DNA from: Bacillota bacterium
Lineage (GTDB): Bacteria > Bacillota > Clostridia > Lachnospirales > Lachnospiraceae
Direction of reading: 5' to 3'
Length of the DNA: 64,000 bases
Assembly: GCA_023421505.1 (NCBI GenBank)
Contig: JAEZTJ010000082.1
Coordinates: 124,001 to 188,000, forward strand
Made by a program: the position numbers and the translations under genes. Under the pieces are notes generated by a model. The model was not told the DNA's origin. It did no database searches and saw nothing but the letters and a program-made list of their open reading frames with translations. The stretch's first letter is position 1. The number at the start of each line of letters is the position of its first letter. This document shows positions 34,555-44,269 of the stretch, one piece after another.

Positions 34555-36876
34555 TTACTCCTCTAAGTTATCCCAGTCCACCTCTATTGGCTCCACTGTA
34601 ACGGTATCATCCTCTGATTTAAAATGATTAATCCAGTCTGGCGGATAAGGCATCTTATCAGAAGGATCACCAAATTCAGGAAAATCAGCATAATCCGTAT
34701 GCTGAATTGTTATGCCCTGTAAAGCCCACCATTCTTCATCCGTTAGTCTAGTATCTCCGGTAAATTCGTAAAAGGAATACACCGAGCCTCTTGATAAGTA
34801 AAGCTTACCACCTGCCGGTATGACAACATAGATATGATCAAAATACCCTGTACCTAACGTAAGATACGACTTGCTATAGGTAGAAATATCTGTAACCAGC
34901 ATATCCGTCACATCTCGATCTGATATATCACCAGTTGCACCTTTTATAAAATTATCAATCATACTCTCAAACTTACCACCGCTCCAAAGAAGCTGCTTTT
35001 TCTCTTCCTCTGTCAAAGTCTCATTATTCAGTTCCTTTTTAGAGCAATTGATTAATAGATTCAAATATTCCTTATACTCAGCAGCTCCCTCACTAAAAGC
35101 TTCCTTAAGCATACCCTTATCCTTTAATACTGATAATGTAAAATCAGTAAGATATAAAAGCTTATAGTAAAGGCTAATGGAAGGCTCCACATACTGGCAA
35201 GCAGCAAAATCCTGTGGCCCTCCTCCTTCGGCGGCAGCCTGCTTCCCATAAAGTACTGAATCATGCTTTAGCTCTGTATAACTGCCAAGTGCTGTATTAA
35301 GCGATTTATATTTCCAGGCATCGGTAGTCATAAAGAAGGGCATACCGGAATTCTCATCATATTCTGTCAATATATCCTGAATAGCCCAAAGCCATCCGGA
35401 ATACAGGTTCTTCTTCCAGGTATCTGTTTCTAATCCTACAATCTTTTTCTGAAGCTTTTTATATTCCTCCGTATACGCAGCCCAGGATTTCTGTGGTTTG
35501 TATACCTGAAATAATAAATCCTCCGCTGTCTGGCTGCCAATTACGCCCATTACATCTAAGGAAGACGGTATCGGTCGTTTCCTTGAATCAATTAACTTCT
35601 GTAAGATCTCACCATCCAGAGTATACCTCTGACCCATAAAGCGAAACTGCTTTCCTGTCGGAGTAGATAATTGCGTAAATTCAGCTTTAATCTGGGGCTC
35701 AGGTAGCGCTTTTACAGCCTCTTTTAGTTTCTGCATATAATCATCATCATTGAAAATATCAGGTTCCTCCTGATTGCCATATACAGATAATCGGAGACGA
35801 TTTATATCAAAAACATTAATATCATCGGATAACCCAACATATAATGAGGTCGGCTGATAGATATCTGACCAAAGCTTGGCATCACAATCACCCTCAGCTT
35901 CAGAAAAGGTGGTATAAGAGATCAGAAGTGCCTGTAACATACCCTCGGTATTTAAATCGCCTTTCTCCTGCGTTAAGGCATAGGGTACAGTACCAAACCA
36001 CATCATCGTTCTAAAGAATTTTCCAAGCTCCTCACTTCTTGTATAATGTCCCCTTACCTTAAACTGAGAATAATCTAAGTCCTTGCCGATAAGTGGAGAT
36101 GCAATATAGCCTTCTGCCGCCTGACAAAGCTCATATTCTGACCTTGCTATATCAAAAAGCTTTTGCTCCACCTCTTCAGAAACTTCTGTGTTTCCCAGTA
36201 AAAGCATCCTCGCAACTAGAAAATAAATAATATTTTTCTCTTGTAAGGCTTTTAAATCCGCATCTTCAAGCTCTTTAAGTAAGAGTACGGATTTATGAAG
36301 CATTTGCTTTGTTATTAGCTCTAAATCCTGATATAAATAATCCTTCTCAATACTCATTAAGGACTTATCATAAAATTGGTGGAATATATGAAGCACCGTA
36401 TCAGAAGTAACAAAATTAGGTATTCCCATATACTCATTACTATCATAGACATAATACGATCTGCTGTCTTTGCTTGGTATTACCAGAAAGCCATTTTGCA
36501 CCAGCTTACTAATCTGTTCTTTACTGAATCCTTTAAATTGGCTGATGTTTTCAATATTGGATAGATCACTCGCTACGGTATAAGCCGGCACCTTTGCCTG
36601 ATAGGAAGGAGCCTCATATTCCGGCTGGGTCAGATTAAGACTCTGCACTAAAGACCATTCCTTGTTTAGTGTAAGCAGCTTTGTACTTATTGTTGTTGCT
36701 TCCGGTGTAATACCACTCTCCTCCTTCTCTCCTGTACGATTTTCAGGGCTTTCAGGGCTTTCTGTTATACTTACCTTTCCTGCACTGCCGGCAGTACTGC
36801 TATCTTGATTTTTTCCTTTAGTACATCCTGATAAAATCAGACATATAGCTAGTAAACCTATAAGATATTTTTTCAT
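34555..36876 (-). CDS. DUF3160 lipoprotein
   Basis: 773 aa from ATG 36876 (AGGAGG six bases upstream). Lipobox LILSGC at residues ~13-18, a disordered Ser/Glu linker to ~60, then a large DUF3160 domain over most of the rest. Typical strings: KEQISKLVQNGFLVIPSKDSRSYY (in pieces), FVTSDTVLHIFHQFYDK, MMWFG, PDWINHF near the C-terminus. Surface-anchored. DUF3160 has no established function. It is 42 bp upstream of the aldo/keto reductase gene and on the same strand. Confidence 0.85.
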   Translation of the reverse strand: MKKYLIGLLAICLILSGCTKGKNQDSSTAGSAGKVSITESPESPENRTGEKEESGITPEATTISTKLLTLNKEWSLVQSLNLTQPEYEAPSYQAKVPAYTVASDLSNIENISQFKGFSKEQISKLVQNGFLVIPSKDSRSYYVYDSNEYMGIPNFVTSDTVLHIFHQFYDKSLMSIEKDYLYQDLELITKQMLHKSVLLLKELEDADLKALQEKNIIYFLVARMLLLGNTEVSEEVEQKLFDIARSEYELCQAAEGYIASPLIGKDLDYSQFKVRGHYTRSEELGKFFRTMMWFGTVPYALTQEKGDLNTEGMLQALLISYTTFSEAEGDCDAKLWSDIYQPTSLYVGLSDDINVFDINRLRLSVYGNQEEPDIFNDDDYMQKLKEAVKALPEPQIKAEFTQLSTPTGKQFRFMGQRYTLDGEILQKLIDSRKRPIPSSLDVMGVIGSQTAEDLLFQVYKPQKSWAAYTEEYKKLQKKIVGLETDTWKKNLYSGWLWAIQDILTEYDENSGMPFFMTTDAWKYKSLNTALGSYTELKHDSVLYGKQAAAEGGGPQDFAACQYVEPSISLYYKLLYLTDFTLSVLKDKGMLKEAFSEGAAEYKEYLNLLINCSKKELNNETLTEEEKKQLLWSGGKFESMIDNFIKGATGDISDRDVTDMLVTDISTYSKSYLTLGTGYFDHIYVVIPAGGKLYLSRGSVYSFYEFTGDTRLTDEEWWALQGITIQHTDYADFPEFGDPSDKMPYPPDWINHFKSEDDTVTVEPIEVDWDNLEE

Positions 36877-36973
36877 TGCCAACCTCCTTTAATCCATTTT
36901 CCCCTGTATATAGTTTGTGTTACTGCGTCAAACTCATATCATAAAAGCCCTATGAAGTTTGAGCCGAGGAATA

Positions 36974-37711
36974 TTATTTTGTTACCTCAATCAACCTGTT
37001 ATCCTTTGCTTTTAATACTACTTGCTTTTTCTTTTCCTGTATCATTAAATTTACTATAATGCGATTCTCACTCTGAACAGTAACATTGATTACGTTCTCG
37101 TAATCTTTACTCTCCGCTAATAAAAGAAATCCAAAGTCAAACCAGTAATAAACGCTTATCCTTACTCCCTTACCAGTTTTTTTAAGAAAAATTAATTCCT
37201 CTCCCTTTATAGGCACAAAATCTCCTACAACAAAGTCAATCCATTCTCCTGCAATCTGTGATCCGGTCCATTTTTTCGTTAGTCTACCTGCTTCGTACTG
37301 AAAGATAAACATTCTGTTTTTCTTTTGTTTATCATAATGTACTGTCTTATTTACCGCTGTTAAAAGCTCCTCTTTGCCATCCCCATCTATATCTGCAAGC
37401 TCTAGCTTCCAGGGCATCAAATCCTTAAAATCATTCTCATAGGTACGGCTCCAGTTACCGTCTTCTTTCTTAGTAAATACCGCAATTCTATCTCCAAAGC
37501 TTGCATTTTCTTCTTTCTGACTGGTAATTAGATATGCTGTCTGATTCCTCACGACACCATCTATTATTTTCTCATTCTTTAATAAGGAGGCCTTAAAAGG
37601 CTTCCATTCATCCCTGTTATTGAGGCTGTCTTTGACGATAAACACAGCCATACCGATTAATATTATTATGATTGCTATAATAAAAAGCAATCGCTTTTTT
37701 GTTATTAGCAT
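36974..37711 (-). CDS. Hypothetical membrane-anchored protein with FG-GAP-like motif
   Basis: 245 aa. Signal anchor at residues 8-26 (LFIIAIIIILIGMAVFIV), then a beta-rich extracytoplasmic domain. LADIDGDGKEELLTAV near residue 105 matches the Ca-binding loop of FG-GAP/VCBS propeller repeats, and VVGDFVPIKGEELIFL looks like a second, degenerate repeat. The short length allows only a partial propeller. It precedes the DUF3160 gene by 97 bp and may be co-transcribed. Confidence 0.75.
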   Translation of the reverse strand: MLITKKRLLFIIAIIIILIGMAVFIVKDSLNNRDEWKPFKASLLKNEKIIDGVVRNQTAYLITSQKEENASFGDRIAVFTKKEDGNWSRTYENDFKDLMPWKLELADIDGDGKEELLTAVNKTVHYDKQKKNRMFIFQYEAGRLTKKWTGSQIAGEWIDFVVGDFVPIKGEELIFLKKTGKGVRISVYYWFDFGFLLLAESKDYENVINVTVQSENRIIVNLMIQEKKKQVVLKAKDNRLIEVTK

Positions 37712-37882
37712 AGAAATACCTTACTGAACAAATGATATTAGTGATTATTGAATTTAAAGGGCCTGTATGATAAGTTAATATATAACCACATTCTACACTT
37801 ATATGAAATATAATGCAATAATTGCATAAAAATGTTTAAAGTACTAATTTTGATTATATTAAAAGATGCTAAGGAGTCTCCC

Positions 37883-38650
37883 GTGAGCTTTTATATTATA
37901 TTTGATTTTGAATTCAATCAGGATTTCTCAGAGGAGAAAATGATAGGCGGCACTAAGTCTTCCTATCCCTTTGAAATCATCCAGATTGGTGCCATAAAGC
38001 TTGATGCGAAGCTTAATACAATCGCTCATTTTAATCGCTATGTAAAGCCTGTTATTTATTCTAATATAACTCCCTTCATTACTGAGCTGACCGGTATCAC
38101 TACCGCGAAGCTCCAAACCGAGCATACTTTTCCTGAAGTCTATCAGGATTTTATAGAATTTATCGGAACAGATTCTATTTTTCTGAGCTGGGGTAGGACG
38201 GATGTGAAGGAATTATTTCGCAGCGCGGATTATTTTAAGCTTGATACAAGGTTATTACCAAGGCTATTTATCGATCTTCAGCCCTATGCTTCCCTTTATT
38301 TGAAGCAGCCCGAAAAAAAGCTTCTAAGACTACAGTATACCGTTGAGGCTCTGGGAATTACGCAAGCATATCCCTTCCATAATGCTTATCATGATGCCTA
38401 CTATACAGCGGAAATATTCAAGCAGATTGGTAACACCTCAATGAAACCCATGCTCTATTCTCCGCAGGATACTATAAGAAATAAACAGAACAGAGTTCCG
38501 AAAAAAACCATTGATTATGCTTCCTTAATTTATCAATTTGAGAAAATGTACCAACGTCCTATGTCAATAGAGGAGCAAGAAATAATTAAGCTTGCCTATC
38601 AGATGGGTAAAACCGGGCAATTTATAAAGCTTCCTTCTCAAGAAGAGTAA
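37883..38650 (+). CDS. DEDDh 3'-5' exonuclease
   Basis: 255 aa from GTG 37883 (AAGGAG seven bases upstream); the longer frame lacks a ribosome site. All DEDDh residues are visible: Asp/Glu in IIFDFEFNQD, Asp in WGRTDVKEL, and His plus Asp in HNAYHDAYYTAEIF. This is an RNase T/DnaQ-type fold, similar to KapD-like and other Firmicute exonucleases. A ~65-residue C-terminal tail follows with no motif. Substrate (RNA or DNA) unknown. Confidence 0.9.
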   Translation: MSFYIIFDFEFNQDFSEEKMIGGTKSSYPFEIIQIGAIKLDAKLNTIAHFNRYVKPVIYSNITPFITELTGITTAKLQTEHTFPEVYQDFIEFIGTDSIFLSWGRTDVKELFRSADYFKLDTRLLPRLFIDLQPYASLYLKQPEKKLLRLQYTVEALGITQAYPFHNAYHDAYYTAEIFKQIGNTSMKPMLYSPQDTIRNKQNRVPKKTIDYASLIYQFEKMYQRPMSIEEQEIIKLAYQMGKTGQFIKLPSQEE

Positions 38651-38723
38651 ACAATAGCTTTCATTTATTTCCTTTATAAAAATATCATAATAATACTGAA
38701 TAACTCCGATAAGCGGCAACATA

Positions 38724-38764
38724 CTGTGTATACAATTAACAAAACTATAATGTTTCGCAATTAA
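38724..38764. repeat. Palindromic repeat family A, copy A5 (right arm only)
   Basis: Contains CTGTGTATACAATTAACAA and GTTTCGCAATTA, the right arm of the family, with no left arm. It lies just upstream of the metallophosphoesterase gene. Confidence 0.75.
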
Positions 38765-38779
38765 TATAGGGAGGCCACA

Positions 38780-39715
38780 ATGAAGACAGACCAGAAACTG
38801 ACCAATGCATACAAAAATGCAAAAACAGTATATATTGATAAGAATTCGAAATACATTTTTTTTAGTGATGTTCATCGGGGAGATGACAGCGTATCCGATG
38901 AATTTACACGTAATCAAAACGTTTTTTTGCATGCACTAAATTATTATTACAAAAATAATTATTCTTATATTGAGGTCGGAGATGGGGATGAGCTATGGGA
39001 ATATAAAGAATTCAAGCATATACGTCTTGCACATACGGATATCTTCATTGTCCTTAAGAAATTTTACGATGCAGACAGAATGATTATGATTTATGGAAAT
39101 CATAATATCTTTCTCAAATCAAAAGATTTTGTAAAGAATAATTTTTATCAGTTTTACGATGAATATAATCAGGAACGGGTTGAACTATTTAAAGGACTTG
39201 AGCCTCAGGAGGCAGTTGTCCTAAAAATAAAGGATACCGGACAGGAAATTCTGGTGGTTCATGGTCATCAGGGTGATTTTATGAATGATCAGGCCTGGCA
39301 GCTGTCAATGCTTCTGCTTCGGTACTTCTGGCGTTTTATGCATATTGTCGGTTTTGAAAATCCTGCCAGCCCCGCTCGTAACCTATATAAAAGACATAAG
39401 GTAGAAAAAGCCTATAATAAGTGGATTGAAAAGCATAAAATGATGCTGATCTGCGGACATACCCACAGACCAAAGTTTCCAAAAGCGAACGATCTTCCGT
39501 ACTTTAACACCGGCTGCTGTATCCGTACGCGCGGACTCGCCGGAATTGAGATTGTTGATGGAAAAATTCTTATGGTGGATTGGAGAATTGCTGCAGATGA
39601 TGATGGTACTTTAAAGATGCACAGAACAGTAGTCAGAGGTCCTGAGCCCATCGAAAAATACGATTGCCGTAATAATCCCTACTCAGGCCATTGTCAAAAA
39701 TGTGATGATGATTAA
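38780..39715 (+). CDS. Calcineurin-like metallophosphoesterase
   Basis: 311 aa. All five metal-binding motifs are visible: FFSDVHRGDD, VGDGDELWE, YGNHNI, VVHGHQGD and CGHTHRP. A GAGGCC ribosome site precedes ATG 38780. Two C-terminal Cys pairs (GCCIRT and CQKCDDD) are also present. In bacterial homologues of this type, UDP-diacylglucosamine hydrolase-like or phospholipid-linked phosphatase activity is known, but the substrate here cannot be told. Next to a CBS-domain gene on the same strand. Confidence 0.88.
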   Translation: MKTDQKLTNAYKNAKTVYIDKNSKYIFFSDVHRGDDSVSDEFTRNQNVFLHALNYYYKNNYSYIEVGDGDELWEYKEFKHIRLAHTDIFIVLKKFYDADRMIMIYGNHNIFLKSKDFVKNNFYQFYDEYNQERVELFKGLEPQEAVVLKIKDTGQEILVVHGHQGDFMNDQAWQLSMLLLRYFWRFMHIVGFENPASPARNLYKRHKVEKAYNKWIEKHKMMLICGHTHRPKFPKANDLPYFNTGCCIRTRGLAGIEIVDGKILMVDWRIAADDDGTLKMHRTVVRGPEPIEKYDCRNNPYSGHCQKCDDD

Positions 39716-39779
39716 ATACAATAAATTCATAATATAAAAAATCACCACAAAGGGTAATCTAATCTTGGAGGTGATTATT

Positions 39780-40208
39780 TTGAAGGTTAGAGAGATTATG
39801 TCAAAGGATATAGCAAGCTTACGTTCGGATGATTCAGTTGAAAGAGCAGCACAGCTGATGAAGCAGTATAATTGCGGTTCTATTCCTGTATGTACTCAGG
39901 ATAAGATAATCGGTATCATAACGGACAGGGATATTGCTGTCAGAAGTGTTGCATCCGGTAATGACGTCTCTGAGCAAAGAGTCGGTGATGTCATGACCAA
40001 TGATGTTGTCTTTGGCAGTCCAGAGATGGAGGTATCCGATGCTGCGCGGCTAATGAGTGACCGCCAGATAAGAAGACTCCCTATTGTTGAAAACAACAGT
40101 CTGATTGGCATTGTAGCCTTAGGTGATATTTCACTTGAACCAAGGTATCAGGATAATGCGGAGGATGCACTGAAAAACATCTCTGAACCTGGGACTAGAT
40201 TGTGGTAG
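39780..40208 (+). CDS. CBS-domain pair protein
   Basis: 142 aa from TTG 39780 (GGAGG upstream); the frame start at 39765 overlaps the ribosome site. Two CBS repeats: VREIMSKDIASLRSDDSVERAA...GIITDRDIAVR and VGDVMTNDVVFGSPEMEVSDAA...GIVALGDIS. Free-standing two-CBS proteins bind adenine nucleotides as energy or stress sensors; the partner is unknown. It lies 65 bp after the metallophosphoesterase. Confidence 0.92.
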   Translation: MKVREIMSKDIASLRSDDSVERAAQLMKQYNCGSIPVCTQDKIIGIITDRDIAVRSVASGNDVSEQRVGDVMTNDVVFGSPEMEVSDAARLMSDRQIRRLPIVENNSLIGIVALGDISLEPRYQDNAEDALKNISEPGTRLW

Positions 40209-40243
40209 TTTAATCTCTTTCAAAACATGATAGCCTCTTGATT

Positions 40244-40286
40244 AATAATCAGTACTGAGAAGTTTTCTCAATACTGATTATTTTTA
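40244..40286. terminator. Bidirectional terminator
   Basis: 18-bp arms AATAATCAGTACTGAGAA and TTCTCAATACTGATTATT with one mismatch, then TTTTT. It lies between the convergent CBS gene and the second TruA gene. Confidence 0.88.
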
Positions 40287-40295
40287 TTTCTATTT

Positions 40296-41036
40296 TTAGT
40301 ATTCAATCTCCTGCAGAAATAATCCCTGGGCACTTGCGGGTGCACTACCTGACTCATTTGATTCAGGGTCTAGAATCTTTACAAGCTCTTCTACACTTCT
40401 ATTTCCCAGTCCAACCTCTAGTAAAGTACTAACCACCATTCGAGCCATATTATGCAAAAAATCGTTTGCTTTTATTGTAATCTGAAGCTCCTTTGCATCC
40501 TGATAAATATCAATGAAATAAATCTCCTTCACTGTGGACTTTGATTTTTTTACACTGGAAAAATTCTTAAAATCATGCTTTCCGATTAACAGCCCGGCCG
40601 CATTTTTCATGCTGTCAATATCCGGCTGATGAAAACAGTAATAGGTATATTTCCTGTCAAAAACGCTGGGGGCGTCTCCTAAAGCAATACGATATAAGTA
40701 GGTTCTAGACTTCGCATTCAGGCTGGCATGAAAACGTTCCGGCATCTCCTCCACTTCAACTACAGCTATGTCCATAGGCAGATAACGATTAAAATAATTT
40801 TTGATCTCATATAGTTTCCTATTGGAATTTGTTTTAAAATTGGCTATCTGAGCATACGCATGAACGCCTGCTTCAGTCCGGCAGCCGCAATTTAACTCTA
40901 TATTTTCTCCTGTCATCTTCAAAATGACTTCTGTCAGCTTATTCTCGATGGTATTATCAGCTTCTCCCTTACCCAGTCTCTGCCACCCGTTATAACGGCC
41001 TCCATCGTATTCAATTGTTAATTTTATATTTCTCAT
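40296..41036 (-). CDS. TruA-like paralogue with Asp-to-Glu change at catalytic position
   Basis: 246 aa, full TruA fold: YDGGRYNGWQRLGKGEADNTIE in part, HASLNAKSRTYLYRIA, GKHDFKNFSSVKKSKS, NDFLHNMARMVVSTLLEVG. The catalytic motif reads CRTEAGVHAYAQIANF instead of RTDxGVHA, so the nucleophilic Asp is Glu. The window's other TruA (32607) keeps Asp. The protein may be inactive as a synthase, act as an RNA-binding factor, or have altered chemistry. Confidence 0.88.
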   Translation of the reverse strand: MRNIKLTIEYDGGRYNGWQRLGKGEADNTIENKLTEVILKMTGENIELNCGCRTEAGVHAYAQIANFKTNSNRKLYEIKNYFNRYLPMDIAVVEVEEMPERFHASLNAKSRTYLYRIALGDAPSVFDRKYTYYCFHQPDIDSMKNAAGLLIGKHDFKNFSSVKKSKSTVKEIYFIDIYQDAKELQITIKANDFLHNMARMVVSTLLEVGLGNRSVEELVKILDPESNESGSAPASAQGLFLQEIEY

Positions 41037-41095
41037 AAAGTCTCCACTATGCCTATAAAGGCACTTTCTAAGTGATCTAGTATAATCGTGATTTT

Positions 41096-41509
41096 CTAAA
41101 AGTCATTTACTATATTCTTAATTATAGTTAGTCGATTCTTATCATTTTTAAATTCATATAACACCTTATCCATACTTTTTTTCACTATATATATTCCCAG
41201 TCCTCCGATTTCTCTATCCTCAGAGGCTAGAGTAGTATCCGGATTCTTTTTCTCCAAAGGGTTATACGGAGTTCCACTATCTATAAAGGTAATTGTAATA
41301 GAATCTGACTCTTTTGTAAAGCTGCATTCAACCTCACCGACACTTACCGTATAAGCATAGCTTACAATATTAATGTAGATTTCTTCCACTGCAATCATTA
41401 CCTGAAGTCTTGCTTTGGGTGCAATTCCATGTCTTCCAAGCTCTTTACCAATAAAATTAAGTACTTGCACCAGCTCGCCCTGAGTAGCTTTTACAGTAAT
41501 TTTATTCAT
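41096..41509 (-). CDS. RsbW-like serine protein kinase (HATPase_c_2)
   Basis: 137 aa from ATG 41509, overlapping the SpoIIE-type gene's stop by 8 bp. GHKL/RsbW fold: N-box VEEIYINIVSYAY (Glu and Asn present), G1 box FIDSGTPYNPLE, G2 box GGLGIYIVKK. Such kinases phosphorylate a STAS anti-anti-sigma partner on Ser and bind a target when the partner is phosphorylated. It is the last gene of the partner-switching operon; the STAS partner is probably the product of 46915. Confidence 0.92.
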   Translation of the reverse strand: MNKITVKATQGELVQVLNFIGKELGRHGIAPKARLQVMIAVEEIYINIVSYAYTVSVGEVECSFTKESDSITITFIDSGTPYNPLEKKNPDTTLASEDREIGGLGIYIVKKSMDKVLYEFKNDKNRLTIIKNIVNDF

Positions 41510-43157
41510 TACTTCTCCCCCTGATTTTGAGTGCAAGCATAGTGATGTCATCAAACTGAGGTACATCCTTAACAAAGGCATCAATATCCTCCTTCACTGC
41601 GATCAGTAGGATAGAAGGTGACGTATTTCTATTTCTGTTAAGTACTTCCTGCAATCTATATTCGCCATATAATTCATTTTTACTATTCGTCGCTTCCGTA
41701 ACTCCATCCGTATAGAGATATAACTCATCGCCGGGTGCCAGCATTATCTCGTGCTGCCTGTAATTAATTCCCTCCATTCCGCCCAGTACAAAGCCTGAAC
41801 GGGATTTTATATATTCATAGCATCCGGACTTCTTTTTTAAAAGCGGTAAATTATGACCTGCATTTACGTAGGTAAACTTTCCTGTAGATATTTGAAGTAT
41901 TCCCATCCAAGCTGTTACAAACATGCCGGCTTCATTATTTTCACATAGCTGTGTATTAACCATAGTAAATACTTCCTGTGGAGATTTTCCTGCCTGGGTC
42001 TGATTCTTTATTAAGGTCTTGGCAATAACCATAAAGAGCGCTGCCGGAACTCCTTTCCCAGAGACATCTGCTATCACTACAGCAAGATGATCTTGGTCTA
42101 CAAGAAAGTAATCATAAAAATCTCCTCCAACCTCTTTCGCAGGCTGCATCATAGCATAGATATCAAATTCCTCTCTTTCCGGAAATGCCGGAAAAATACA
42201 AGGCAGCATAGAGGCTTGTATCTGGGTTGCCACATTTAATTCTGTACAGATTCGTTCTTTTTCTGCTGTAACCGCGGTAAGATTTTCAATATAAGTATTA
42301 ATGTCCTTCTCCATTGTCTGAATCGCTCTGCATAAATGCTCGATTTCATCACCTGTGTGTATATTCAACTGTGAAATTGCCGATTTTTTATTCATTTCTA
42401 CACTACTGCTCTTTTCCTTAATAAACTTGCTGGCTGCTGTTGATAGCTTATTAATAGGGTGCACAACAAATTTATTAACAAAGATACTAATAATAACAGT
42501 CGCAACAACTACCACTATAGCAAGCATAATACAGATAAAGAATAAGAAGTCATGTCTGTTCTTCATTATTTTATTCATGGATATATCGGTAAAGGCTAAT
42601 GCTACCACGCTGCCATTACGATTAAAGATGGGTGCTCCGGCTGTACAGAGCCAGCCAAATTCAGTGTTTGATATAAATGCAGGTATCCCTTCCTCCAAAG
42701 AAGATAAATACCTGATATTATTTTGCACGGGAGGATAGGTTTCACCTAATTCACAAGCGGAGGCTTCTCTGTCTGCATCAAGGATATATGTTACATCTTC
42801 TGCAGAAACCTTTTCTACATATAAATATAAAGCATTATGGCTTTCCTTTAAATCAAACAGGATTTTTAGCATTTTAAAATAGCTTTCATCCTTTATTGCT
42901 TGTACTGCCTCATTATAATTTTCTGCGCTATTATCAAGTGCTTCCACCTTTTCGATATAACAAGCTATCTTATCACCATCCATTAGAGATGCTGCTGCCT
43001 TTGCGATACTCATAGCATTTGTTTTATAATGCTCATCCATTATTTTACTATATGCGCGATAACAGATGGCTATTGCAGAAATTGAAAGAAGGATTGCTGC
43101 TATCATTACCACAATAATAGTTTTGACCTTCAATGATAGTCTTTTCATACCTATCAA
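41502..43157 (-). CDS. SpoIIE/RsbU-type PP2C phosphatase with extracytoplasmic sensor
   Basis: 551 aa. A first transmembrane helix (residues ~10-32) and a second (~203-226) flank a ~170-residue extracytoplasmic region (Cache-like, with a WLCTAGAPIFNRNGSVVALAFTD stretch in part). A HAMP-like helix pair and coiled coil (~228-325) and a PP2C domain (~330-548) follow. Metal-binding Asp residues are intact in GGDFYDYF, ADVSGKGVPAALFM, LYTDGVTEATN and FDDITML. It should dephosphorylate the STAS protein on an external signal. Start is TTG 43157 (AAGGA upstream) or ATG 43148. Confidence 0.93.
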   Translation of the reverse strand: MIGMKRLSLKVKTIIVVMIAAILLSISAIAICYRAYSKIMDEHYKTNAMSIAKAAASLMDGDKIACYIEKVEALDNSAENYNEAVQAIKDESYFKMLKILFDLKESHNALYLYVEKVSAEDVTYILDADREASACELGETYPPVQNNIRYLSSLEEGIPAFISNTEFGWLCTAGAPIFNRNGSVVALAFTDISMNKIMKNRHDFLFFICIMLAIVVVVATVIISIFVNKFVVHPINKLSTAASKFIKEKSSSVEMNKKSAISQLNIHTGDEIEHLCRAIQTMEKDINTYIENLTAVTAEKERICTELNVATQIQASMLPCIFPAFPEREEFDIYAMMQPAKEVGGDFYDYFLVDQDHLAVVIADVSGKGVPAALFMVIAKTLIKNQTQAGKSPQEVFTMVNTQLCENNEAGMFVTAWMGILQISTGKFTYVNAGHNLPLLKKKSGCYEYIKSRSGFVLGGMEGINYRQHEIMLAPGDELYLYTDGVTEATNSKNELYGEYRLQEVLNRNRNTSPSILLIAVKEDIDAFVKDVPQFDDITMLALKIRGRSNE

Positions 43158-43222
43158 CGCCTTTCCTTTATGTCATAATCGTTTTGATTCAATAAGGACA
43201 AAGATATTAGATATGGTTCCTT

Positions 43223-44125
43223 TCAGTTCAGCAGTAAATTACAATATGAATCTGTCAGTATCTGTGTTTTATAACCCATAATCCACTTTATTATCTTACC
43301 GTTTAATTTATTTTGAACAGGTACATATACCGAGACCTGTAATATCTTGTAATAAGCAGCAAGCGCCTTAACTATTTCAGGTATGAAATGCTCCGGAGCT
43401 ATTATTTCTGTTATGATAAGCTTTTCCTCTACTCTTCTTCCAAGAATAACACACTCCACCGTCTGATAGATTAACTTATAACAGAACCCTCCACAATATT
43501 TATTTTCCGATATTGCATAATCGATTGCTGCATTATCCCATTTAACATAACCTTCCGAATAAAAAAATTCGTTTCTTAAAACCGCATAATCCCTTGGACT
43601 TATCTCCTCCAAAAGTAGCTTCCTAGCTTCAGGAACTGAATCATAGGAATAATTCAATAACTTAATAGATCCTGCAAGTGTCAAGCCTAAGTCTTCATAA
43701 TATCCCACCAGACGTTCATTAGCAGGATAAAATAAAAAAACACAATCATTTTCTTCACAATAATCACGGATAAAATCAACGATACGTTTTCCAAGGTCAT
43801 TCCCCCTATGTTCCTTCATAACACCAAGGGCATAACCGAACATCGCTGGTACCTTCCCCTGGACTGTTATTATTTCAGCAGGAAGAAGATATGCCGCACC
43901 TATAATCTGTCCGTTATTCACAGCAACAATAGTATGATCCGGTACAAAACGATTGCAAAAAAACTTTTCTATATAATCTTCACTATCCCGAAAGCTCTCT
44001 TTCCAAATATTTATTAATTCCGAACAAACTTTTCTATTGACCATATTATGAAAGGGATATTTATCCTCTGTTTTGCTGTATTCTAACTGCATGATTTGTG
44101 AAGCCCAAGTTATGTAAGACGCCAT
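43223..44125 (-). CDS. GNAT family N-acetyltransferase, two-domain
   Basis: 300 aa from ATG 44125, with GGGGG supplied by repeat B2. The acetyl-CoA loop is EHRGNDLGKRIVDFIRDY near residue 110, with the central strand VPAMFGYALGVMK before it; a second ~130-residue C-terminal domain follows (LLLEEISPRDYAVLRNEFF in part). Substrate unknown. The gene sits inside the partner-switching operon between the MATE fusion and the SpoIIE-type phosphatase. Confidence 0.88.
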   Translation of the reverse strand: MASYITWASQIMQLEYSKTEDKYPFHNMVNRKVCSELINIWKESFRDSEDYIEKFFCNRFVPDHTIVAVNNGQIIGAAYLLPAEIITVQGKVPAMFGYALGVMKEHRGNDLGKRIVDFIRDYCEENDCVFLFYPANERLVGYYEDLGLTLAGSIKLLNYSYDSVPEARKLLLEEISPRDYAVLRNEFFYSEGYVKWDNAAIDYAISENKYCGGFCYKLIYQTVECVILGRRVEEKLIITEIIAPEHFIPEIVKALAAYYKILQVSVYVPVQNKLNGKIIKWIMGYKTQILTDSYCNLLLN

Positions 44126-44130
44126 TTTAA

Positions 44131-44208
44131 CCCCCATCTGCTGCCAACATCTGCGAATTTGGGCAGCGCACAAATTTGCCGGTTGAAAAATTTTAGATTT
44201 TTCAACCT
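44131..44208 (-). repeat. Leader element family B, copy B2
   Basis: Minus strand: a perfect hairpin GGTTGAAAAATC...GATTTTTCAACC-like (GGTTGAAAAATCTAA / TTTTTCAACC), then GGCAAATTTGTGCGCTGCC, CAAATTCGCAG, and GGCAGCAGATGGGGG next to the GNAT start codon. GCTGCC pairs with GGCAGC. Confidence 0.8.
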
Positions 44209-44269
44209 ATTACCTCTGAATCCTTCGTTCCAGCACTTATTCGTATTCTCTTTTCGGGATGACATATTT

